In this document: one piece after another, positions 1-5,729 of the stretch
Numbering within the stretch: the stretch's first letter is position 1
How the letters are laid out: each line of letters opens with the position of its first letter
The notes under the pieces: model-generated
The model's database searches: none
Told to the model about the DNA's origin: nothing
The model's input: only the letters and a program-made list of their open reading frames with translations
NCBI GenBank assembly: GCA_009928265.1
Contig: RFPR01000097.1
Location: 1-7,620 of the forward strand
Length of the DNA stretch: 7,620 bases
Origin: Pseudomonadota bacterium
GTDB taxonomy: Bacteria > Verrucomicrobiota > Verrucomicrobiia > Chthoniobacterales > UBA6821
Direction of reading: 5' to 3'
Position numbers and translations under genes: made by a program

Positions 1-165
1 GGCGTCGAACTCCGTGATCATCGGCCCCCGGTCCCTGAGCAGATGGACGCACGGCTCGCCGGCATCCACGAGGAGGGTTGTCCCGTCGAGACGGACGAGG
101 GAACTCGAGAAGAACCGGTCCGCGGAGGGGACGCCCGAACCCGTGCCGAGGAGCCCGATTTCCAG
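1..165 (-). CDS. MBL-fold metallohydrolase (RNase Z-like), N-terminal fragment running off the left edge
   Basis: Reading the minus strand from 165 down to 1 gives 55 codons without a stop. They contain the pieces LEIGLLGTGSGVPSADR, then SSSLVRLDG, then TTLLVDAGEP, in the order typical of the first beta-strands of metallo-beta-lactamase-fold hydrolases of the RNase Z-like type. The metal-binding HxHxDH motif would lie further left, outside the window. Third codon positions in this frame are strongly G/C (only about 7 of 55 are A or T), more so than in the opposing plus frame over the same bases. No ATG or GTG lies in frame just upstream. The nearest possible starts are a CTG at 165-163 and, much further up, a TTG, so the true 5' end is probably missing. 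The homology is clear by eye, but the substrate cannot be told. The plus-strand LOG reading frame overlaps it completely. Confidence 0.6.
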   Translation of the reverse strand, partial: MEIGLLGTGSGVPSADRFFSSSLVRLDGTTLLVDAGEPCVHLLRDRGPMITEFDA

Positions 166-945
166 CTTGCCCGTGAATTCGCGCGCCGGATCGTTAAAGA
201 GAATTTCATGATCATCACCGGCGGTGGTGACGGCATCATGGGAGCGGCCCAGCAGGGTGCCGGTGCCGAAAAGAGCTTCGGGCTCAACATACGCCTCCCA
301 TTTGAACAGCAACCGAATCCTGTCATCGCGAAGGATCCGAAGCTGATCAATTTCAATTACTTCTTTGCCCGCAAGCTCAGCTTCGTGAAGGAGACAAGCG
401 CCTTCGTCCTCTTCCCGGGAGGGTTCGGAACGCTCGATGAGGGATTCGAGGTGCTCACCCTCCTGCAGACCGGCAAGACCTCCATCGTCCCGATCATCCT
501 GATGGACAGGCCGAACGGGTTTTACTGGGAAACCTGGCGCCGCTTCCTCGACAACGATCTGCTGGAATTGGGGTTGATCTCCCGTCCCGATTTTCATCTT
601 TTCACCATCACCCACGACGTCGACCGGGCGGTCGAGGAGATCAAGCACTTCTACAAGGTCTTCCACTCCTACCGCTGGGTGCGTGACGAGATGGTGATTC
701 GGATCAACGGGCGTCTCACCCCGCACGCCCTTGAGACGTTGAACCAGCAGTTCGACCACCTGCTGGTTTCCGGCCACATTGTCCAGCGTGGAGCCCTCCC
801 CGAGGAGGAGGATGATGTCTCGGTCAAGGATCTGCCCCGCCTGGTTCTCATTCCACGCAAACGCGAATTCGGCATGCTCCGCCTGCTGATCAACGCGATC
901 AATGACTCGGCCGTTCAGGAAGGGCGCCCCGATCAGGGGGATTGA
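43..945 (+). CDS. LOG-family (TIGR00730-type) nucleotide phosphoribohydrolase-like protein, probably lacking its native N-terminus
   Basis: The protein from ATG 43 is 300 residues. It carries the LOG/lysine-decarboxylase-like Rossmann signatures: ITGGGDGIMG (residues 58-67), FARKL with Arg110, and PGGFGTLDE (125-133) with the conserved Glu133. Family members hydrolyse nucleoside 5'-monophosphates to base and ribose 5-phosphate (cytokinin activation in LOG proteins, purine nucleotide turnover in PpnN). The substrate here is unknown. About 100 C-terminal residues follow the Rossmann core, as in the longer bacterial subfamily. Recognisable similarity begins only near residue 35-40 (FQLAREFARR). 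The preceding strand, usually containing a FGSAR-like motif, is replaced by sequence that reads better as an MBL hydrolase on the other strand. The frame is open to base 1, so the annotated ATG is only the first available one; an in-frame ATG at 208 would delete the first strand. The stop lies 35 bp before the preferred cimA start, so co-transcription with cimA is likely. Confidence 0.75.
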   Translation: MDARLAGIHEEGCPVETDEGTREEPVRGGDARTRAEEPDFQLAREFARRIVKENFMIITGGGDGIMGAAQQGAGAEKSFGLNIRLPFEQQPNPVIAKDPKLINFNYFFARKLSFVKETSAFVLFPGGFGTLDEGFEVLTLLQTGKTSIVPIILMDRPNGFYWETWRRFLDNDLLELGLISRPDFHLFTITHDVDRAVEEIKHFYKVFHSYRWVRDEMVIRINGRLTPHALETLNQQFDHLLVSGHIVQRGALPEEEDDVSVKDLPRLVLIPRKREFGMLRLLINAINDSAVQEGRPDQGD

Positions 946-980
946 AGCGCCGCACTCCGAAGGTTATTGTGTCAGGCTCT

Positions 981-2546
981 ATGAGCAGTTCCCGACCTGT
1001 TTTTCTCTACGACACCACCCTACGTGACGGCACGCAGGGGGAGGGGATCTCCTTCAGCCTCATCGATAAGCTCCGGATCGCCGAGAAGCTCGCCGGATTC
1101 GGGATGCACTACATCGAGGGAGGATGGCCCGGTTCCAATCCCAAGGACCTCGCCTTCTTTGCGGAGGCCGCAAAGCTCGATCTCGGGACGACCAAACTTG
1201 CCGCCTTCGGCAGCACGCGCAGGGCAGGCATCAAAGCCTCGGAGGATCCGCAGATCGCACAGCTACTCGAGGCAGGGACGCCTGTCGTCACGATCTTTGG
1301 CAAGAGCTGGAAACTTCAGGTCGACAAGGTCCTTGGTGTGCCCCACGCCGAGAACCTTGCCATGATCCGTGAGAGCGTGGCCCATCTAAAATCGAATGAC
1401 CGTGAGGTCTTCTACGACGCCGAGCACTTTTTCGACGGCTACAAGGACGATGCGGACTTCGCCCTAGCTACTCTGGCCGCCGCGGCCGAGGGGGGTGCCG
1501 ACGCCCTCGTCCTCTGCGACACCAACGGCGGCACAATGCCCGACGAGGTAGCGGCGATTACCGCCGAGGTGGAGAAACGCTTTCCCAGCAAGGTAGGTAT
1601 TCATACGCATAATGACTGTGGGATGGGCGCTGCCAACGCGCTGGCTGCCATCCGCGCCGGCGCTATCCAGGTCCAAGGGACAATGAACGGCTACGGTGAG
1701 CGTACCGGAAACTGCAACCTCACAACCGTCATCCCCTGCCTTCAGCTCAAGATGGATCTTCCTGTCGTCCCTGACGCCTCGCGGCTCCGCGAGGTCTCCC
1801 TTTTCGTCGACGAACTTGCCAATTGTCAGCCCGACATTCGTGCTCCCTTTGTCGGCAGTACCGCCTTTGCTCACAAAGGGGGAATGCACGTTAATGCCGT
1901 TGCCAAGATCGCCGCCGCCTACGAGCACATCGATCCCGCCTCGGTCGGTAATAGCCAGAACATCCTCGTCTCCGAGCTTTCCGGTCGGAGCAACATCCTG
2001 CTCAAGGCGGAGGAACTCGGCCTCAAAATTGAGAAAAACGATCCTGCCGTCCTCCGTGTTCTTGAGAAGATTAAGAGGCTTGAGTCCGAGGGCTTTGAGT
2101 TCGAGGCTGCAGATGCTTCCCTGGAACTCCTGATCCGCAAGGAACTAGGCGCACACAGTCCCTTGTTTGAACTCCAAGGCTACCACTGCAGCTTCCGCCG
2201 CGATGCCTCCGGTGAGTCGACCGACTGCTGCGCGACCGTCACCGTCCTCGACGGAGGCCGCTCCGTGGAGAAGACCGCCGCCGGCGACGGCCCAGTCAAT
2301 GCGCTCGATGCCGCCCTCCGCTCCGCACTCGGCGAGCTTCACCCGTGGATCTCCGGCATCTCGCTCTCCGACTACAAGGTCCGCATCGTCGACGGTGGTA
2401 GGGGAACGGCAGCCCGCACCCGCGTGCATATTCTATCCAGGGAAGGTAAGGATTCGTGGGGGACAGTTGGGGTATCGGACAATATTATTGAGGCGAGTTG
2501 GATGGCGCTGGTGGACTCGCTCGAATTCCGCGCAGCAAGGCGGTAG
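981..2546 (+). CDS. cimA: (R)-citramalate synthase
   Basis: This 521-residue protein condenses pyruvate with acetyl-CoA to (R)-citramalate, the first step of the threonine-independent route to 2-oxobutanoate and isoleucine. The catalytic TIM barrel opens with YDTTLRDGTQGEG (residues 10-22). It carries HTHNDCGMGAANALA (208-222), NGYGERTGNCNL (236-247) and AFAHKGGMHV around His298. By comparison with isopropylmalate synthase, Asp16, His208, His210 and Asn244 are the likely metal ligands. A C-terminal LeuA-type dimerisation/allosteric domain fills roughly residues 385-521, suggesting feedback control by isoleucine. The length and the GTQGEG form of the first motif fit the TIGR00977 citramalate synthase type better than LeuA or homocitrate synthase. 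I chose ATG 981 because the conserved sequence begins immediately after it. A TTG at 942, overlapping the upstream stop as TTGA, would add 13 non-conserved residues. Neither start has a good ribosome binding site. Confidence 0.9.
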   Translation: MSSSRPVFLYDTTLRDGTQGEGISFSLIDKLRIAEKLAGFGMHYIEGGWPGSNPKDLAFFAEAAKLDLGTTKLAAFGSTRRAGIKASEDPQIAQLLEAGTPVVTIFGKSWKLQVDKVLGVPHAENLAMIRESVAHLKSNDREVFYDAEHFFDGYKDDADFALATLAAAAEGGADALVLCDTNGGTMPDEVAAITAEVEKRFPSKVGIHTHNDCGMGAANALAAIRAGAIQVQGTMNGYGERTGNCNLTTVIPCLQLKMDLPVVPDASRLREVSLFVDELANCQPDIRAPFVGSTAFAHKGGMHVNAVAKIAAAYEHIDPASVGNSQNILVSELSGRSNILLKAEELGLKIEKNDPAVLRVLEKIKRLESEGFEFEAADASLELLIRKELGAHSPLFELQGYHCSFRRDASGESTDCCATVTVLDGGRSVEKTAAGDGPVNALDAALRSALGELHPWISGISLSDYKVRIVDGGRGTAARTRVHILSREGKDSWGTVGVSDNIIEASWMALVDSLEFRAARR

Positions 2547-2769
2547 GAGGCTTGCGCTTTTCGCGCGGGGCGTTGTTGCCCTGCGATTGCAGTATGTCTC
2601 ATACAGCTGCGCTTGGGCGCCTAGCCCCGCATCGAAAATCCCTGAGCCTGGGCCTATCTCGCTCCTTATCGTCTCTGTACGAAATTTTTCAGTCTAAACG
2701 CCGCTACTCATCCCCTAGACCTTTCGGGGATCAGGATTCATGATTAGGTTACACCATCTTTTTACACCT
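2547..2769. other. Intergenic region after cimA with hairpins, no convincing gene
   Basis: This stretch of about 220 bp lies between the cimA stop and the preferred DUF5069 start. It contains an 8-bp hairpin at 2564-2585 (CGCGGGGC, loop GTTGTT, GCCCTGCG, one G-T pair). A second stem at 2592-2604 (GTATG, TCT, CATAC) can be extended by two pairs across an A-A mismatch. Neither is followed by a run of T, so these are at best weak or Rho-assisted terminators or mRNA-end structures. A short inverted repeat, TCCCC and GGGGA, occurs at 2711-2730. The promoter for the downstream gene presumably lies in the AT-richer part around 2660-2700, but I cannot point to clear -35 and -10 boxes. Reading frames crossing the region lack a recognisable protein. 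Confidence 0.4.
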
Positions 2770-3204
2770 ATGAATCTTACCCAACGTTCTCCGCGCAGTC
2801 CTCGCATCCGCCTCGGCGGCTACGTCATCCTTTCACGCATGCTAGACAAGGGCCGCGCGACCATCGCCGGGACAAACGGCGAGTATCACTACAGCTGCCC
2901 GCTCGATGAGCACTTTATCAAATTTGCCGGCATCAATCCCGAGGCGCTTTTAGAGCAACTCAAGGCTGGCAAGGGAGACGGCGAGATCCTCAAGTGGATC
3001 ACGGCCAACTCCACGACCAAGCCGAACGAGCTTCAGATCAAGGCCTGGTCGGCCTGGCAGGAGACCCGCGTTCCCACCTCGATCGAGAATCGCGAATACA
3101 TGCACGAGGCCCAGAAGAAGATTGCTCCGCACCGCGACGATATTGGTGGTTGGTTTGACCTGCTCGATGTTGACGACTACGTGACCTTTGGCGGCAAGGC
3201 CTGA
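2770..3204 (+). CDS. DUF5069 domain protein
   Basis: This 144-residue, presumably cytoplasmic protein of unknown function fills the whole DUF5069 domain. Recognisable family features are the N-terminal LTQRSPRSPRIRLGGYVIL, the following RMLDKGRATIAG, the GEYHYSCPLD segment, and a C-terminal acidic stretch (WFDLLDVDDYVTFGG). There is no signal peptide and no membrane segment. The domain is frequent in Verrucomicrobiota and other PVC-group genomes, which is one reason for the taxonomic guess. The start is ambiguous. ATG 2770 gives the family-like MNLTQRSPRSP. An in-frame ATG at 2740, preceded by TCAGGA, would add ten residues (MIRLHHLFTP) that look unlike the family. It appears to be a single-gene unit, closed by the hairpin at 3240-3260. 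Confidence 0.8.
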   Translation: MNLTQRSPRSPRIRLGGYVILSRMLDKGRATIAGTNGEYHYSCPLDEHFIKFAGINPEALLEQLKAGKGDGEILKWITANSTTKPNELQIKAWSAWQETRVPTSIENREYMHEAQKKIAPHRDDIGGWFDLLDVDDYVTFGGKA

Positions 3205-3239
3205 TCTGAGTAAGACTCGCTATCTCGGCGGATGTCTCT

Positions 3240-3260
3240 CTCGGGCGCGGCGCGAGTTTT
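3240..3260 (+). terminator. Rho-independent terminator of the DUF5069 gene
   Basis: The hairpin CTCGGGC, loop GCG, GCGCGAG (3240-3256) has one G-G mismatch and is followed directly by TTTT and then ATAG. It starts 35 bp after the DUF5069 stop, on the right strand to end that transcript. An outer TCTCT (3235-3239) and AGAGA (3263-3267) could extend the fold. Confidence 0.55.
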
Positions 3261-3268
3261 ATAGAGAT

Positions 3269-3308
3269 AAAAAAATCCCCTATTCCGTGAAAGGGAATAA
3301 GGGATTTT
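3269..3308 (-). terminator. Bidirectional rho-independent terminator between convergent genes
   Basis: The arms AAAATCCCCTATTCC (3272-3286) and GGAATAAGGGATTTT (3294-3308) pair over 15 positions with a single C-A mismatch and a 7-nt loop. Read on the minus strand, the stem ends in a run of seven T (complement of 3269-3275), placed 14 bp after the stop of the secreted-protein gene. On the plus strand only four T follow, within the arm itself. It therefore mainly serves the minus-strand gene and backs up the DUF5069 terminator. Confidence 0.85.
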
Positions 3309-3321
3309 GAAACTGATCGGA

Positions 3322-3681
3322 CTATTTGCCTTTGCCCTGATGCTTTGCCTGATGGATCTTATGGCTTAGTTTATTGGCCTCATTGTTGAGTTGGCTTGCT
3401 TCTCTGCGGGTAATCTTTCCGTCATTCTGAAGAGCCTTTGCCTCATCCTGTTTTAGTTGTTCGAGATTGCCATGCAGAGTTGAGACCTGTTCGGCGGTTA
3501 GCCTTCCTTTGTCAGCGCCCTGATCGATCCGTTTTTCCAGATTGGATTCACGACGATCGATGTGGTTTTGATGGGCTTCCGGGCCATGACCTTTTGGAGG
3601 TGGAGGGTTATTAGTGCTTTGGGCAACGCAGGGGAGAGCCGCCAGAGCGGCTAGTGCTGGGAGTAGGTGATGTGTTTTCAT
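3322..3681 (-). CDS. Small secreted, helical, His/Lys/Gln-rich protein with two GxxT-x-x-E type motifs
   Basis: This 119-residue protein starts at ATG 3681, where a signal peptide begins: MKTHHLL, then an Ala/Leu-rich core and LPCVAQS, cleavage likely after residue 20 or 21. The Cys at 18 follows Pro, so it is not a good lipobox. After a proline linker (PPPPKGHGPE, residues 26-35) the rest is charged and helical. Two similar segments, ADKGRLTAEQ (56-65) and QNDGKITRRE (85-94), are spaced 29 residues apart. They recall the degenerate EF-hand-like pairs seen in small secreted proteins of Verrucomicrobiota and Proteobacteria whose C-terminus ends like NKLSHKIHQAKH. Function is unknown; a periplasmic or extracellular location is inferred. 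The frame could start 13 codons earlier at 3720, but this would place residues before the signal peptide. The gene is divergent from umuD and ends at a strong terminator. Confidence 0.75.
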   Translation of the reverse strand: MKTHHLLPALAALAALPCVAQSTNNPPPPKGHGPEAHQNHIDRRESNLEKRIDQGADKGRLTAEQVSTLHGNLEQLKQDEAKALQNDGKITRREASQLNNEANKLSHKIHQAKHQGKGK

Positions 3682-3803
3682 TTCAACTGTATCAACCCCG
3701 TAACCTTGGGAAAGTTGCACGAAATCCCAGAAATCTTCAGGAAATGAATTTTACGTCCCTATTCCTATCCCGGATCTCCTCTCATAATACCTCGCATTTT
3801 TTT

Positions 3804-3836
3804 CTAGTACGTCTTCACTTCGGGATGAAGCGCTAG
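3804..3836 (+). promoter_or_regulatory. Imperfect inverted repeat with C(TTCG)G loop upstream of umuD
   Basis: The arms CTAG-TA-CG-T-CTTCA-C and G-GA-TGAAG-CG-CTAG pair around a TTCG tetraloop, with small bulges. The element sits about 30 bp before the umuD start. A CATAAT at 3783-3788 could be a -10 box, which would place this element in the umuD leader. A role as an operator or mRNA hairpin is possible but unproven. I see no TGTTC-N4-GAACA palindrome (the LexA motif described for Verrucomicrobia) or CTGT-N8-ACAG in 3682-3868. Confidence 0.3.
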
Positions 3837-3868
3837 ACGAGGGTAGGTAATGGGCCTCATTCTTGGGA

Positions 3869-4297
3869 ATGGAAATTGAAGTCCCTATTCCCTTTGCTAA
3901 GCGGACGAGTTTGAAGCTTCCTCTGGTCTCGGCCTCAGTGGAGGCCGGGTTTCCATCACCGGCTGATGATCATTTGGAGCGCGGGATCGACCTCAATGAG
4001 GAACTGATCCGCAATCCCGCAGCGACGTTTCTTGTGCGGGTGAAGGGCGAATCGATGCGAGATGCCGGGATCCATCCCGGTGATGTTCTTATCGTGGATA
4101 AATCGCTCACACCGACTGACCGCAAGATCGTGGTAGCCATGATCGATGGGAACTTCACGGTGAAGCGTTTTCGCAAGCGGGGAGGGCAGGTATTTCTCGA
4201 AGCGGAAAATCCGGAATTCCCACCGATTGAGGTGACGGAGGGGCAGGAGCTCTCCATTTTTGGCGTCGTGAGTTACATTATTCACCAAGCGAGATGA
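3869..4297 (+). CDS. umuD: UmuD-like SOS self-cleaving protein, polymerase V accessory subunit
   Basis: This 142-residue S24-family protein closely follows E. coli UmuD in length and motifs. The self-cleavage site is Ala26-Gly27 in SVEAGFPSPADD. The nucleophile is Ser62 in KGESMRDAG and the general base is Lys99 in DGNFTVKRF. The 37-residue spacing equals that of E. coli Ser60/Lys97. No N-terminal DNA-binding domain is present, which excludes LexA. On RecA-ssDNA filaments the protein is expected to cut itself to UmuD', which joins UmuC as DNA polymerase V. The start is ATG 3869; a TTG two codons earlier (3863) is less likely. The stop overlaps the umuC start as ATGA, so the two are translationally coupled and made in set proportion. 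Induction by DNA damage is expected, but no known LexA box was found upstream. Confidence 0.93.
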   Translation: MEIEVPIPFAKRTSLKLPLVSASVEAGFPSPADDHLERGIDLNEELIRNPAATFLVRVKGESMRDAGIHPGDVLIVDKSLTPTDRKIVVAMIDGNFTVKRFRKRGGQVFLEAENPEFPPIEVTEGQELSIFGVVSYIIHQAR

Positions 4298-5595
4298 TCG
4301 CTCGGGGTGAATCTGAGAGCCGCATAGCTCTCGTGGACTGCAATAACTTCTTCTGTTCCTGCGAGCGGGTCTTCAATCCCGCCCTGCAGGGGAAGCCCGT
4401 CGTCGTGCTTTCCAACAATGACGGCTGCATCATCTCCCGGAGCGAGGAGGCGAAGGCCTTGGGGATCCCGATGGGAGCGCCTCTTCATGGGCAGCAGGAG
4501 GTGATCCGTAAGCACGGGGTTCATGTCTTCAGCTCGAATTACACGCTCTACGGCGACATGTCCGCCCGGGTGATGTCGATTCTTCGCGAGGAGGTGCCAG
4601 CGATCGAAGTCTACTCGATCGATGAAGCCTTCTTGGGCCTTCCTTCAAATTTTACCGAAGAGAATGCCCGGACCCTCCGGGCCAAGGTGCTGCAGTGGAC
4701 AGGGATCCCGGTCTGTATCGGGATCGGGACCACCAAACTTCTCGCCAAGCTCGCTAATCGCCACGCCAAGAAGAACAGAGAAATCAAAGGCGGAGTCTTT
4801 GACCTAGTCCATTACCCCGATCCCGACGGGATCATGGCCGCGACACCCACGGATGGTCTCTGGGGTGTCGGGAAGAACCTCGCCCTGCGCCTCAAGGGGA
4901 TGGGGATCACCACGGCCTTGGAATTCAAACAGGCTGATCCCGCCGCCATCCGCAAGAGTATGGGAGTGATCGGCGAGAGGATGATGCGTGAACTCAACGG
5001 AATCCCCTGTCTAGAGCTCGAAGAGATGCCTCCCGACAAGAAGGGGGTGATGGCGAGCCGCTCCTTCGGCAGTCCTGTGGAGACGCTTCAGGAACTCGAG
5101 GAAGCTCTGGCGAACCATGTGGCCCGAGCCGCGGAGAAGATCCGCCGCCACGGACTCCTCTCGACCCGGATGGAGGTCTTCCTCCGGACAAACCGTTTTC
5201 GCAAGGATCAGCCCCAATATTCCCCTGGCATCGGGATCACGCTGGATCGCCCCACCAATGCCACGGGAGAGCTGATGAGCACTGCTCGTGAACTCCTGCA
5301 TCGGATCTACCGTCCTGGCTATCGTTACAAAAAGACGGGCGTGCAGCTTGCCGGTCTCGTCTCCGAGGAGGAGTACCAGCCCGAACTCTTGGATCAGCCC
5401 AGGGCTAGGATCGATGTCGACCGCATCGTCGATGAGATCAATCGTCGCCTCGGTGACCCGAAGAACCCCGTGATCACACGCGCCTCCCAGGGGACGATTC
5501 AATCAGGAAAGGGATGGAGGATGCGGAGCGAGCGGCATTCCCCTCACTACACCACCGACTGGAAGCAGTTGCCGGTTGTCCGGTCCGGTTCCTGA
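4294..5595 (+). CDS. umuC: UmuC, Y-family translesion DNA polymerase V catalytic subunit
   Basis: This 433-residue Y-family polymerase is full length. Palm residues are visible: Asp15 in ALVDCNNFFCSCERVF (residues 12-27), the steric-gate region NNFF, and the catalytic pair Asp110-Glu111 in YSIDEAFL. Next come the helix-hairpin-helix region (around 190-215, LWGVGKNLALRLKGMG), the little finger, and a C-terminal UmuC-specific DUF4113-like tail ending in SPHYTTDWKQLPVV. QPELLD (362-367) stands where E. coli UmuC has its beta-clamp motif QLNLFD, so clamp binding is probable but through a diverged motif. With UmuD' it copies damaged templates at the cost of mutation. It starts inside the umuD stop (ATGA). 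The adjacent cognate umuD and DUF4113-like tail make it UmuC rather than DinB or ImuB. All catalytic residues are intact. No clear terminator lies between its stop and the convergent M23 gene. Confidence 0.95.
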   Translation: MIARGESESRIALVDCNNFFCSCERVFNPALQGKPVVVLSNNDGCIISRSEEAKALGIPMGAPLHGQQEVIRKHGVHVFSSNYTLYGDMSARVMSILREEVPAIEVYSIDEAFLGLPSNFTEENARTLRAKVLQWTGIPVCIGIGTTKLLAKLANRHAKKNREIKGGVFDLVHYPDPDGIMAATPTDGLWGVGKNLALRLKGMGITTALEFKQADPAAIRKSMGVIGERMMRELNGIPCLELEEMPPDKKGVMASRSFGSPVETLQELEEALANHVARAAEKIRRHGLLSTRMEVFLRTNRFRKDQPQYSPGIGITLDRPTNATGELMSTARELLHRIYRPGYRYKKTGVQLAGLVSEEEYQPELLDQPRARIDVDRIVDEINRRLGDPKNPVITRASQGTIQSGKGWRMRSERHSPHYTTDWKQLPVVRSGS

Positions 5596-5729
5596 TCAGT
5601 CATCCTCTCATGAATGGGATACGGACTTTCAGGTCGACACATGAAAGACCTAACCGATTGCATCCTCTGCCTGCAGAACTCGTGTCCTAGCAGTCTTCTT
5701 TAGTCTAAACGACGAAGTCTCCATTCCGC

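Noticed and set aside
18..356. Minus-strand open frame of 112 codons beginning with ATG at 356
   Set aside because: It is out of frame with the MBL-like reading and its translation is Ser/Arg/Pro-rich with no motif; it is a shadow of the two real frames.
1464..1928. 154-codon minus-strand open frame inside cimA
   Set aside because: It lies wholly opposite the conserved catalytic core of cimA and has no recognisable domain or start signal.
2167..2697. 176-codon plus-strand frame overlapping the cimA 3' end
   Set aside because: It is mostly an alternative frame of the cimA regulatory domain, Ser/Pro/Arg-rich and without a family match.
5011..5502. 163-codon minus-strand open frame inside umuC
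   Set aside because: It is antisense to conserved umuC domains; composition is explained by the GC-rich coding strand.
2691..5711. The 10-mer AGTCTAAACG occurs at 2691-2700 and 5702-5711
   Set aside because: By chance a window of this size should hold many repeated 10-mers, and the flanks do not match.
5596..5729. Possible terminator between umuC and the M23 gene (CTTTCA with TGAAAG, AGGTC with GACCT near 5627-5652)
   Set aside because: The stems are short and mutually exclusive, and there is no T-tract on either strand.
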